This document shows, in pieces, positions 36,401 to 44,634 of a stretch of DNA of 64,000 nucleotides (positions are counted from its first letter, which is position 1; each line of letters begins with the position of its first letter). Location: positions 1,178,001 to 1,242,000 of the forward strand of contig NZ_CP018620.1 of the NCBI RefSeq assembly GCF_001908275.1, written 5' to 3'. Below the pieces are notes generated by a model, which made no database searches, was not told the DNA's origin, and saw only the letters and a list, made by a program, of their open reading frames with translations. The stretch is from Paenibacillus xylanexedens (GTDB taxonomy: Bacteria > Bacillota > Bacilli > Paenibacillales > Paenibacillaceae). The position numbers and the translations under genes were made by a program.

Positions 36401-37294
36401 TTGATTACAGAAGAGTACACTACGTACACATTGAATAACTTTGTTATCTATGAAATAAACTCAAATGAACTAGTTTTAATGCATAACTATGGGATAGTGA
36501 AAATAAAAGAAGCAAGATTAATAGAAGAAATAAAGAAATGGGATAACAATAATATTAAATCAGTCCATGAGAAAGAACTTATGGATGTTTTTCAAGAAGA
36601 CTATTCAAATGCTATATCCTTTTTAGAGAATAATTACATCTTCATTACTAAAGAAGAGGTGAACTTCTCAATAGAAAAATGCGTTTTCTTAAGTAATAAT
36701 GATGAAATACTTAAAGTGTCCCGAGAGTTTCTTTTTGAGAACCAAAATATGAAAAATTCAATTATAAATCTTAATGAAGAATCAAATAGCACACTACTAT
36801 CAGAGAAGAATAGTAATACTTTATATGTAGTGTTTATGAATCCTTACAGTAAAGAAATAGCCAGTAAGATTACTTCACTTGTAAGAAGGAGTGAGAACTC
36901 AATTTTATTGATGAGCTACACATACAACAACAACTTTTATATTGATTCTCTTTATAGCCCTCAAGCATCTAATCCATGTCATTTTTGCCACATAGGTCAC
37001 ATTGAATCACAATTGCGTGTAGATTCTACTGGGAATATCTCTTATCAGCAAATTATCGATTCGATTTATAAAGATGAACCCAAATTCAAGGTTCATACTC
37101 CTCTAAACAAAAATAATATTTTGAATATACTCTCGTTATTAAGTAATAAAATAAGTAAATATTTCACCTTAGAAAATGGTAGAATAATCCATAATGAAGA
37201 GTTACATGAATGTTCCGTATTTGATCTTCAAACAAATAATTACTATACAGATTATTCATTACATTGGGAGCTATGTGACTGCTATGAAAAATAA
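36401..37294 (+). CDS. McbB-like (E1/Ocin-ThiF-like) azoline-synthesis partner protein
   Basis: A 297-residue protein starting with TTG at 36401 after GCGGAGGTG. The N-terminal ~85 residues resemble the winged-helix peptide-binding (RRE) region of E1-like RiPP proteins, and the C-terminal part has four cysteines suited to structural zinc: C193 and C196 in NPCHFCHIGH, and C292 and C294 in LCDCYEK. McbB-type proteins bind the precursor leader and deliver it to the YcaO cyclodehydratase. No ATP-binding E1 loop is visible, as in McbB. Identification rests on the zinc pattern, size and cluster context. It overlaps the dehydrogenase gene by 11 bp. Confidence 0.7.
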   Translation: MITEEYTTYTLNNFVIYEINSNELVLMHNYGIVKIKEARLIEEIKKWDNNNIKSVHEKELMDVFQEDYSNAISFLENNYIFITKEEVNFSIEKCVFLSNNDEILKVSREFLFENQNMKNSIINLNEESNSTLLSEKNSNTLYVVFMNPYSKEIASKITSLVRRSENSILLMSYTYNNNFYIDSLYSPQASNPCHFCHIGHIESQLRVDSTGNISYQQIIDSIYKDEPKFKVHTPLNKNNILNILSLLSNKISKYFTLENGRIIHNEELHECSVFDLQTNNYYTDYSLHWELCDCYEK

Positions 37295-38114
37295 GTATGT
37301 TGGAAGTCTAGAACATAACACAGTGGAAAGGTCATTCACTGATTACATTTACGCTTCTTATATACCAAAGAAAGTTGAGAACTATATTCTTAAATTTCAT
37401 CAAAGCAGTACTTTGCTAAAGTTGCCTGATTCCAAGCACCAATCCATCGATGATAACGTAATTCCATGGCTTGAATATGCGCAGTACACAGATATCACTC
37501 CTGATTATTACGAACAGAAAATTAATCTTAATACAAGCACAGAAGTGAATGTAATCGGAAGTTACAGATCATTTAACAAAGAGAGACTGTTCAATTTTGC
37601 AGAGTTATCCCAATTATTAAATGATGCTTTTATAAGAGATAAACAAACGGGGTCTAAAAAATATGGTTCTGCTGGTGCTCTCTATCCCATAGTTCCGTTG
37701 GTACTCGTGTTCCAAGATCATGATACTTTGACAAGAGGAGTTTACGTATATGATGGGATAGAACAATCATTGTTAAAAATAACGTCTTGGGCCAAAGACG
37801 AAGCACTTCATATTAAGAAGTATGTCTGTCATGATGCAATAGATCTACCGGAAATTTGTATCGCATATGCAGCAGACTTACGCAGATCAATAATCAAATA
37901 TCATATCAGAGGGTACAGACATGCTCTAATAGAGGTAGGAGCCATGAGCCAAGTGTTTAAAAATTCTCTCCATAAAATGAGTAAAGGTGTCGGAGAGGTA
38001 AGTTGGTCTGGATTCAATGATAACGAACTGACTAAGCGATGTGGTCTTAATGTGAGATTGTGTCCAATAGTAATGCTTCAATGGTTTGGATACACGGATT
38101 CAACAGGAAAATGA
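37284..38114 (+). CDS. SagB-type FMN-dependent azoline dehydrogenase
   Basis: A 276-residue nitroreductase-fold protein. The FMN/phosphate signature of the SagB/ThcOx/McbC group is present as KKYGSAGALYPIVPLVLVF, followed by RGVYVYDGIEQSLLKI and GYRHALIEVGAMSQ. These enzymes oxidise thiazolines/oxazolines to aromatic thiazoles/oxazoles. I start it at the ATG at 37284; the open frame begins earlier, inside the previous gene. Catalytic Lys/Tyr pair not assigned with confidence. It lies between the McbB-like gene and the first YcaO gene, the B-C-D set of a linear azol(in)e peptide cluster. Confidence 0.85.
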   Translation: MKNKYVGSLEHNTVERSFTDYIYASYIPKKVENYILKFHQSSTLLKLPDSKHQSIDDNVIPWLEYAQYTDITPDYYEQKINLNTSTEVNVIGSYRSFNKERLFNFAELSQLLNDAFIRDKQTGSKKYGSAGALYPIVPLVLVFQDHDTLTRGVYVYDGIEQSLLKITSWAKDEALHIKKYVCHDAIDLPEICIAYAADLRRSIIKYHIRGYRHALIEVGAMSQVFKNSLHKMSKGVGEVSWSGFNDNELTKRCGLNVRLCPIVMLQWFGYTDSTGK

Positions 38115-38124
38115 GGTCGATATC

Positions 38125-39165
38125 ATGTTGTATTTATCAAATCCTCTTCACTTTAATATACCGGAGCAAAAATTTATTACTGACGACACATACACATCCT
38201 TCTCAAGAATTGGGAACTTTCTTAAAAATGGTTATATAGGGCCGGATAGTTCCACTGCAATAGATTTTAATAAGCAACAGTCTCTAATCAAAGCTTTTTC
38301 AGAAATGATCGAGAGAAGGGCAATATCTGCCGGGGGCATCCCTTTTGATGAGAAGAGTGTATATGCTATTAATATGGTTAATTCAAGTAGTGTACTTATT
38401 GATAAGAAATACTCAACGTATTCATTATCAGAAGAATTCCCAATTGATACTACCGGAACCTCTAGTCATATTTCGTCACAAAAAGCAATTGTTAGTTCTC
38501 TCCGAGAAATTATTGAAAAAAATGCCTTGTATCTATTTTGGTATGGTAAACAAGGCTCTAAAATTAAACTAGATGTATCTCTGATAAACAAACATAAAAT
38601 TTTATCTGGATTAATGTATCAAAAAAATAAAGAAGTTCTTTTTTTTATCAATGAATATTTCTATCCCTTAAAGGTAGTATTTTGTTTTATTCTTCACAAA
38701 AATTTCGTGTGCTCTTCTGGGGTGGGTAGCTCTTTTTCCATTGAAGAGGCTATCCTTAAATCCACACAAGAAGCCGTTTTATTACAGTGGAAAGAAGAAA
38801 GTAATGAACTCGTTGCTATGTCACGCCAAGTGTTCAAGAAAAAATATGAAAATCAATCTGGGATTATTGATTACTTATCTGTAGGGTACGGAAGTATCTC
38901 AACTAGTGATTATGAAAAAACGATGAAAGAATTAACAATTTCCAATTTGTTGAATATACTTCCTGCTTGGGTGGCTGAGGTATATATGATTCCGCTAAAA
39001 CAAACGGTAACTACAAAAATTAAATGTATAAAAATATACTCTCCTTATCTTTTTAATCATATTCCTTTAAAAGAGTACATTAACCTAAGAAACCCTATGA
39101 ATGTAAATACGATAAATCTTAACGAGCAAAGCATGCTGAAAATACCTAACTGTATTGTAGTGTGA
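38125..39165 (+). CDS. YcaO-domain cyclodehydratase 1
   Basis: A 346-residue YcaO protein. ATP/Mg-binding motifs: SLIKAFSEMIERRAIS (S53, E60, E63, R64), SSHISSQKAIVSSLREIIEKNA (E128, E131) and SSFSIEEAILKSTQEAVLLQW (E216). YcaO enzymes activate backbone amides with ATP to form azolines (or thioamides, amidines). In the second motif the common ER is EK (E131-K132). It lacks the Pro-rich PxPxP tail of many azoline-forming YcaOs, ending IPNCIVV. ATG at 38125 after GAGGTCGATATC, 10 bp behind the dehydrogenase stop. No TfuA partner is encoded, so azoline formation is more likely than thioamidation. Confidence 0.88.
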   Translation: MLYLSNPLHFNIPEQKFITDDTYTSFSRIGNFLKNGYIGPDSSTAIDFNKQQSLIKAFSEMIERRAISAGGIPFDEKSVYAINMVNSSSVLIDKKYSTYSLSEEFPIDTTGTSSHISSQKAIVSSLREIIEKNALYLFWYGKQGSKIKLDVSLINKHKILSGLMYQKNKEVLFFINEYFYPLKVVFCFILHKNFVCSSGVGSSFSIEEAILKSTQEAVLLQWKEESNELVAMSRQVFKKKYENQSGIIDYLSVGYGSISTSDYEKTMKELTISNLLNILPAWVAEVYMIPLKQTVTTKIKCIKIYSPYLFNHIPLKEYINLRNPMNVNTINLNEQSMLKIPNCIVV

Positions 39166-39183
39166 TAGAGAGGAGAATACGCT

Positions 39184-40284
39184 TTGATAAATAATCCAGT
39201 TAACGGCACACCTTTTATGATTGAAAGGTTTCATATCAAACAAAATTCATTTCTCCTTGACTATTTTCAGAGTGATGTTATTACGTATTCTGAGAATGGC
39301 CCGCCTGCAAGCGCAATTGATTTTGATAAAAGAAAATCAATTAAAGCAGCAATAGGAGAGCATATAGAGAGGGTATCTGTTTTTAACAATTATCATAGAT
39401 TCAGGGATCAATCAGTAGAGGGAGTCAACATGCTGAATGGTACAATAGAACAATTCCCTCTACATCGTATTTTGTTGAATTGGAATGATCCTATACTAAA
39501 AAAAGTAAATCTTGATAATATATATAGCGATACCTGCGGAATGGCCTCTCATGTTAGTTCCCATCAGTCTATAAATTCTGCATTTTTAGAATTCTTTGAA
39601 AGACAAAGCTTGCTCTTTAGTTGGTTCACTAAATCTCCTGCTAAAAAGATTCATCTTGAAGATATAAAATTTATAAATCTTCAATCCATTATCCAGATGT
39701 CTCGGATACATGTAGATGAGATTTTTATGTACGATATATCGTTGTGTGATGAGGTCAAGGTAGTAATTACAATCGCCTTTGGAGCAAAAACTAAAGGTGT
39801 TGGGATAAGTGCTGATTGGGACTACCAAGGTGCAATAACAGGCAGTTTAAAAGAGCTATTCCAATATGTAACTGTGGAGCAGCCTATAAAAAAATCAAAT
39901 TATCAAAATACGGAATACTCAGTTGATCCATTACTTTACTCTCATTATTTTATGGAGAGACTTGGTGTAGATGAATTAAAAAGCGAGTTTCAATACCTGG
40001 AGAAATCAGATCAAGTGCGTGGTGAACTAATAGATGGAGACAAAGCTGATCCTAATGAATTTTATAATACAGTTAAGAAAATCTCTTTAAAATTGGCAAT
40101 GGATTTTAATCTTTGTTATATACCAGCTCTTGATGGAGAGTTAAATACAAAAATTGTTAAAATTATAACAAATAAAGGCTTCCATCACATGTATGCTGCA
40201 AAAATAGACCCAACTCAAGTCGAAATCTTGAAGCCTTATAAGAATCGATTACACAATATTGGGAAAATGCTCCCGTTTGGATAA
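39184..40284 (+). CDS. YcaO-domain cyclodehydratase 2
   Basis: A second, clearly different YcaO of 366 residues, TTG start at 39184 after AGAGGAGAATACGCT. Motifs: SIKAAIGEHIERVSVF (S52, E59, E62, R63), SSHQSINSAFLEFFERQSLLF (E136, E139, R140) and the third region GAITGSLKELFQYVTVEQ. The C-terminus HNIGKMLPFG resembles the H-x-x-P-x-PF end of canonical YcaO cyclodehydratases more than YcaO 1 does. Two non-identical YcaO genes with one E1-like partner suggest a heteromeric enzyme or two successive modifications (for example Cys and Ser/Thr cyclisation). Confidence 0.88.
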   Translation: MINNPVNGTPFMIERFHIKQNSFLLDYFQSDVITYSENGPPASAIDFDKRKSIKAAIGEHIERVSVFNNYHRFRDQSVEGVNMLNGTIEQFPLHRILLNWNDPILKKVNLDNIYSDTCGMASHVSSHQSINSAFLEFFERQSLLFSWFTKSPAKKIHLEDIKFINLQSIIQMSRIHVDEIFMYDISLCDEVKVVITIAFGAKTKGVGISADWDYQGAITGSLKELFQYVTVEQPIKKSNYQNTEYSVDPLLYSHYFMERLGVDELKSEFQYLEKSDQVRGELIDGDKADPNEFYNTVKKISLKLAMDFNLCYIPALDGELNTKIVKIITNKGFHHMYAAKIDPTQVEILKPYKNRLHNIGKMLPFG

Positions 40285-40299
40285 ATTGGAGGTTGTTTT

Positions 40300-41061
40300 T
40301 TGAAAATAACTCGTGAATACTTCCGTCTGTTTACTAAAATGATGTTAAGCAACAAAGTAGCTTTCGTATGGTATCTGTTATTTCCCCTCATTGCTTTTTT
40401 TATCTTTAATTATCAATGGTTTACTCAGGGGCCTGAGATCAATGAATTTTACATCCAAACCAGTGTATTTGTTTCATATATTATCTTCGTGATGTCCATC
40501 GATGTGACGACCAATCTGATCTCTTTAAGAGAGAGCGGTTTTTTCAAGATGTTTAAATTTATCTCGGGTAGTAAATACCCTATTATCTGGGGAAAGGCTC
40601 TGAACCAGATTGGTTTTCTGTTTTTGACCATTCTTCTGTTCTCGCTAGTATCGGGAGTGATATTCCTGGATAGCTTTGGACAGGTTGCTTTGTTTCTCGT
40701 CGTGTCTTTAACAAGCTGTATATTGGGGTCTGTAATGGTCATTTTTTTAACGCTTATCCTCATGCTTCTTCCAGTAAGGCAGGAGTCGCTGAATGCGGTG
40801 GTCAGTATGAGTTTACTGGTCATGTTTTTTCTATCTGCAAAGGGACTGGCGTATTCAACAGAGTATGGTCTACTTCTGGTGTTCATCAACCCTATGGAGT
40901 ACGTTAGGAATCTAACTTTTTTATTAGCAGAATGGTTTATGAATAGCCCTTTCCCACATTTGAGTCTGATCAACATGAGCCTCATCACACTTTGTTATGT
41001 TACCTGCGGACTTATCGCACTCAAATTTGTGAAAGTCATATCCAGAACACATCGGACATAG
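40300..41061 (+). CDS. ABC-2-type permease of the RiPP exporter
   Basis: A 253-residue membrane protein with six predicted helices: residues about 20-38 (VAFVWYLLFPLIAFFIFNY), 53-70, 100-125, 130-160, 165-185 and 222-242. TTG start at 40300 with GGAGG 7 bp upstream. Next to the ABC ATPase gene, with which it forms a two-component exporter, the usual route and often the self-protection device for azol(in)e peptides. These two transport genes look less AT-rich than the modification genes before them. Confidence 0.82.
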   Translation: MKITREYFRLFTKMMLSNKVAFVWYLLFPLIAFFIFNYQWFTQGPEINEFYIQTSVFVSYIIFVMSIDVTTNLISLRESGFFKMFKFISGSKYPIIWGKALNQIGFLFLTILLFSLVSGVIFLDSFGQVALFLVVSLTSCILGSVMVIFLTLILMLLPVRQESLNAVVSMSLLVMFFLSAKGLAYSTEYGLLLVFINPMEYVRNLTFLLAEWFMNSPFPHLSLINMSLITLCYVTCGLIALKFVKVISRTHRT

Positions 41062-41072
41062 CAGGAGGATCT

Positions 41073-41780
41073 ATGATTAAAATTGAAAATTTGAGCTTTT
41101 CTTATCCCAAAGCCTCTCGTCAAAATCTGGATCATTTACATGTGGAGTTTCCCGAACAGACCGTGAATATGATTATTGGCAAAAATGGTTCTGGCAAAAC
41201 GACTTTATTTGATCTGATCGCGAATGTGATTAAACGTCCACCAGAAATACAAGGTATTCCGGATGAGAAGGAGATCATCTACCAGCTGCAGGGTTTGTTA
41301 TTTCCTCTAACTTTGAAGGCCAAAGATCTCTTTCGCTTTTTCCTGTATTCCGATCACTCTAACCGCATTGAAGTGAACAACGAACCTTATGTAGATGAAG
41401 ATATGAGTCTTGCAGAGGTTGAATTGGTACAGCGGGTATGGCATATGGAGTTTGGGCAATTATCTGTTGGGGAGAGGCGTTATCTGTGTATTCTGGCAAT
41501 CACATTAATGAAGAGGAAATTATACATCTTTGACGAGCCATTAGCGGGTATCGATCCGGAAATGCGTTATCATATTTTGAAAAGGATTGAGAAGCTGGCA
41601 CTCCATAATGAGTGCACTGTACTGGTCTCGAACCATCACTTGCAGGATATTGCAAATATCCAGTGTGTTCTGCATTTTATTCATCAAGGTAAAATAACCT
41701 TTAGCGGATCATATGAGACGTTTATTAAAATGGGAGATGGAGTGAATCCGGACTTGGCGTTTCTGAAGCAGGTGAAGTGA
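41073..41780 (+). CDS. ABC transporter ATP-binding protein of the RiPP exporter
   Basis: A 235-residue ATPase: Walker A GKNGSGKTT (about 34-42), Q-loop YQLQGLLFPL, signature LSVGERRYL, Walker B KLYIFDEPLAGIDPE and H-loop VSNHH. The signature has V in place of the usual G (LSGG). ATG at 41073 with GCAGGAGGATCT. It pairs with the permease and is the last gene of the RiPP operon. A small GGAGA/TCTCC hairpin with a T-rich tail just after the stop (about 41781-41804) may be a weak terminator. Confidence 0.88.
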   Translation: MIKIENLSFSYPKASRQNLDHLHVEFPEQTVNMIIGKNGSGKTTLFDLIANVIKRPPEIQGIPDEKEIIYQLQGLLFPLTLKAKDLFRFFLYSDHSNRIEVNNEPYVDEDMSLAEVELVQRVWHMEFGQLSVGERRYLCILAITLMKRKLYIFDEPLAGIDPEMRYHILKRIEKLALHNECTVLVSNHHLQDIANIQCVLHFIHQGKITFSGSYETFIKMGDGVNPDLAFLKQVK

Positions 41781-41879
41781 GGAGAGGTGTTTCTCCATTT
41801 TTGCCACGTCCCTTCTACTCCAAAACTGAGCGACAATAATTACCAGTAAAGAGCTAACTTATGCAACAAACTGTGCTAA

Positions 41880-42011
41880 ACTGGAGATGATAACAAAGAG
41901 CAAGGATGCGCGAACATCCTGCTCTTTACAACAGCCGCTTCTAAGGGTGGTGGCTGTGCATAGGTAGCTGAAATAGACCATTACCTTAGCTGGGGCGGTC
42001 TATTTCTTTTT
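41880..42011 (+). ncRNA. Putative type I antitoxin RNA
   Basis: A structured, apparently non-coding stretch convergent with the holin-like toxin gene and overlapping its 3' end. Three stem-loops: AAAGAGCA-a-GGATG with CATCC-TGCTCTTT (41895-41927); ACAGCC/GGCTGT (41931-41957); and AAATAGACC/GGTCTATTT followed by CTTTTT (41971-42011), a good terminator. A -10-like GCTAAACT lies just upstream. This matches the antisense RNAs that pair with TxpA/BsrG-type toxin mRNAs. Exact ends are estimates. Confidence 0.65.
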
Positions 42012-42116
42012 GTTTTGATTATTTAAGGCAATGACAATAGTTACAATCAGTCCAATTAAGGTTACAATGAACCCCGCAAAACTGATCATCAATGTCAATA
42101 CCGTTTCAATCGCCAC
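42000..42116 (-). CDS. Holin-like type I toxin peptide
   Basis: A 38-residue peptide too short for routine gene callers: VAIETVLTLMISFAGFIVTL, a second hydrophobic half of the same helix, and a basic tail NNQNKKK. This is the putative holin-like toxin family (TxpA/BsrG-type), a single membrane helix ending in lysines. GTG start at 42116 with GGAGG 8 bp upstream; the ATG at 42122 is too close to the ribosome site. The stop lies in the terminator stem of the convergent antitoxin RNA, the standard layout for overlap-type type I toxin-antitoxin pairs. Confidence 0.75.
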   Translation of the reverse strand: MAIETVLTLMISFAGFIVTLIGLIVTIVIALNNQNKKK

Positions 42117-42374
42117 AGGCATCACCTCCTTTGCAGGAGACTAGCCGACCACCCATATTAGCCATTCTGTTGATATGAGGCTGTTTCTTCAAAGGGGAAA
42201 TGGCACCAATCCTGAATTAGCTTTTTTTTGAAGCAGGTAAAATAGGGAGATATAAATTAATATAAGATTTATGAAAACTGATTTTGCAAACAATCATTTT
42301 ATTCTGCAAAGGAATATAATATGAATTTTTTGGCAATGTATCCTAAAATGTTATACAAAGAGGGGGTGCATGCT

Positions 42375-42563
42375 GTGAGTGAACCGATACAGATCACAGA
42401 TAAAATCGAACGGAACAGGCAAGAGTTGAGTCGTTTGGCGGAGAATCATGGCATGCAGGACAACCAAGTCCTCCGACAGTCCATGGTACTGGACGAGCTT
42501 ATTAATGAATATAATCGATTCAAATATAAAAGCCATCTCAGGAACAGACAACCGATTGCATAA
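42375..42563 (+). CDS. Spo0E-like aspartyl-phosphate phosphatase, copy 2
   Basis: A 62-residue Spo0E-family protein with helix 1 IERNRQELSRLAENHGMQ and helix 2 SMVLDELINEYNRFKYK, the Asp-containing signature shared with copy 1 at 35726. I choose the GTG at 42375 because AGAGGGGGTGCATGCT before it matches the leader of copy 1; an upstream ATG at 42321 would add 18 residues. Such phosphatases drain the sporulation phosphorelay. Its stop lies inside a terminator hairpin. Confidence 0.85.
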   Translation: MSEPIQITDKIERNRQELSRLAENHGMQDNQVLRQSMVLDELINEYNRFKYKSHLRNRQPIA

Positions 42564-42579
42564 TGCAGTCGGTTTTTTT
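42550..42579 (+). terminator. Terminator overlapping the Spo0E-like copy 2 stop
   Basis: ACCGATTGCA-TAAT-GCAGTCGGT (one bulge) followed by TTTTTTT. Confidence 0.8.
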
Positions 42580-42611
42580 GTCTAAATAGTGTTCTATAGA
42601 AATAGCGTAGT

Positions 42612-42640
42612 CGACTGTAGCGATACAGTCGGCTTTTTGG
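42612..42640 (+). terminator. Second terminator hairpin upstream of the YesM-like kinase
   Basis: CGACTGT-AGCGAT-ACAGTCG then GCTTTTT. It backs up the previous terminator and insulates the kinase operon. The rest of the gap to 42805 is unremarkable. Confidence 0.75.
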
Positions 42641-42805
42641 CGTTCACCCTGAAACCTATGCGGATAACTTGAAATTCCGTACCAATTCCAGGATTGGCAG
42701 GATAGCGGATGATCATTAAAACTGGATATGATGACCCCAGTTATATCCAGATTGATCTGTGAAGGGGGCTCATACAATGATCGGGAGAGGGAGGGATGAA
42801 CGGAA

Positions 42806-44629
42806 ATGATGGACAAGGTACGCATTTTTTTCGGAAAAAATGTAAACCTGCGCACCAAGTTGCTCCTGTTGTTCCTGGCGCTGACGTTGCTGCCGCTAAG
42901 TTTACAGGGATTGATGAACTACAAGCATTTCTCGCAGACGATGGATCGCAAGACCGAGCAATTCACCATTGATATGGTTCGCCAGATTAACGCCAATCTG
43001 AATCGGCTGCTGAAGGACTTTGAGCGGTTGTCGCTCTTGCCGCTTTACGATCAGATGGTGCTTGGCATTCTGGGCAAATACAACGCTTCAATGGGGTCGG
43101 GTACATGGGCGAGATCGGAGGATTATCTGAAAATGAAGCTTTACACATCGGGTCAAGCTTATGACCGGCCCGAGATTCGGGGAATTCATCTGATCAGCAA
43201 CAGCGGTATTTTGTTCTCCAATCTCGATTCGCTGGCGGTCAAGCCGGTATGGGACAGCAGGCAGGATGAATGGTTTGCAGAGCTTGAAGACTCGGAAGGG
43301 ACATGGCGCCTGCTTCCTCCGCATGACCCCGGCTATTACACGGGTGGTCAGCAAGAATTGTATATATCGGTGGGCAGAGTGCTTCGAGATCCGGGTACGC
43401 TCCAGCGATTGGGGTACATTCTGATTGACATCCGTCTGGAGGCCTTTGGTCAACTGTTATCCAATCTGAATTATGAGCAAGATGCAAGCCTGATGATTGT
43501 AGACAGCAAACAGCGTCTTCTGTTCGAACGGACCTCAATCGGAGGAATGTCTGCGTACGACCAGTTGCTAATGCAGGGACAGCTTCAAAGCTATGCAGGA
43601 AACCAAAAAGTTGTTCTGGATGGGCAGCCCTATCTCTATGTACAACATCATTCCAGCTATTCTGGGCTTTCGGTGATCAGTCTTACACCTATTGCTGTGA
43701 TTCAAAAGGAGTCGGGTGAGATGCTCACCTTTACAATATGGTTCGCAGTGTTATGTATGGCGGGTATAGCAATTCTGGCGGTTCTGTTATCTTATCGTAT
43801 CACCCGGCCACTGATTCGACTGAAGCACCACATGATTCGGGTGGAGCAGGGAGATTTTAGCCAGCGTGTAGCACACTTCAGCAGTGATGAATTCGGACAG
43901 ATTAGCCGGGGCTTTAACCGAATGATGGAAGAGATTCATCGGCTGTTCAATGAGGTGTTTCTGCTGGGCATTCAAGAGCGGGAGGCAGAGTTGTCAGCGT
44001 TGCAAAGCCAGATGAATCCCCATTTTATATATAACACGCTGGAGTCCATTAACATGATGGCCATTCGCCAGAAGCATGCTGAGGTATCGGACATGGTGAC
44101 GGCGCTTGGCAAGCTGCTGCGCTATACGATTGATAAGGTGGACCGGATGGTTCCACTTGGAGAAGAACTTGCTTTTGTACAATCCTATGTACGCATTCAG
44201 CAGGTACGTTACAACGGCAAGTTAGAGATTATCTATGATATCGAAGAAGGGATAGCCGAGTATTTGATTCCCAAGCTGGTATTGCAACCGCTGGTGGAAA
44301 ATGCAGTCTACCATGGCATTGAAGGGCAGGAAAATGGAGGAGCAATCTGGGTATCTGCCTTGAAATTCGACCATGAGCTGCTGATTAGCGTGCGAGACAA
44401 CGGTAAGGGTATGACTCAGGCAAAGATTGACGAGTTAAATGAATCCATATCAAAACAGCCTTCCAATGAGGCATTACGTTGCCATGCCGGGGACAGTCTG
44501 GGGCTTAACAATATCGCTCAGAGGCTTCGCCTCATGTATGGAGAAGGCGGCAGCCTAAGCATTGATGGGAGTCCCGGGCAGGGCCTGGTGGTCACGATAT
44601 CCATTCAACTTCTACCGAAAGGGGATTGA
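42806..44629 (+). CDS. Sensor histidine kinase, YesM type
   Basis: A 607-residue membrane kinase: TM1 (about 19-38, LLLLFLALTLLPLSLQGL), an extracellular Cache-like domain (about 40-300), TM2 (about 306-328), HAMP (RITRPLIRLKHHMIRVEQGD), the His_kinase domain with the phospho-His in SQMNPHFIYNTLESINMMA, and HATPase_c (LVENAVYHGI, DNGKGM, GLNNIAQRL). YesM-type kinases sense extracellular sugars or glycans and act with an AraC-type regulator, here the overlapping next gene. The sugar ABC transporter operon follows directly, so its ligand is probably the inducer. ATGATG start after a weak GGAAATG. Confidence 0.9.
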   Translation: MMDKVRIFFGKNVNLRTKLLLLFLALTLLPLSLQGLMNYKHFSQTMDRKTEQFTIDMVRQINANLNRLLKDFERLSLLPLYDQMVLGILGKYNASMGSGTWARSEDYLKMKLYTSGQAYDRPEIRGIHLISNSGILFSNLDSLAVKPVWDSRQDEWFAELEDSEGTWRLLPPHDPGYYTGGQQELYISVGRVLRDPGTLQRLGYILIDIRLEAFGQLLSNLNYEQDASLMIVDSKQRLLFERTSIGGMSAYDQLLMQGQLQSYAGNQKVVLDGQPYLYVQHHSSYSGLSVISLTPIAVIQKESGEMLTFTIWFAVLCMAGIAILAVLLSYRITRPLIRLKHHMIRVEQGDFSQRVAHFSSDEFGQISRGFNRMMEEIHRLFNEVFLLGIQEREAELSALQSQMNPHFIYNTLESINMMAIRQKHAEVSDMVTALGKLLRYTIDKVDRMVPLGEELAFVQSYVRIQQVRYNGKLEIIYDIEEGIAEYLIPKLVLQPLVENAVYHGIEGQENGGAIWVSALKFDHELLISVRDNGKGMTQAKIDELNESISKQPSNEALRCHAGDSLGLNNIAQRLRLMYGEGGSLSIDGSPGQGLVVTISIQLLPKGD

Positions 44630-44634
44630 AGCGC

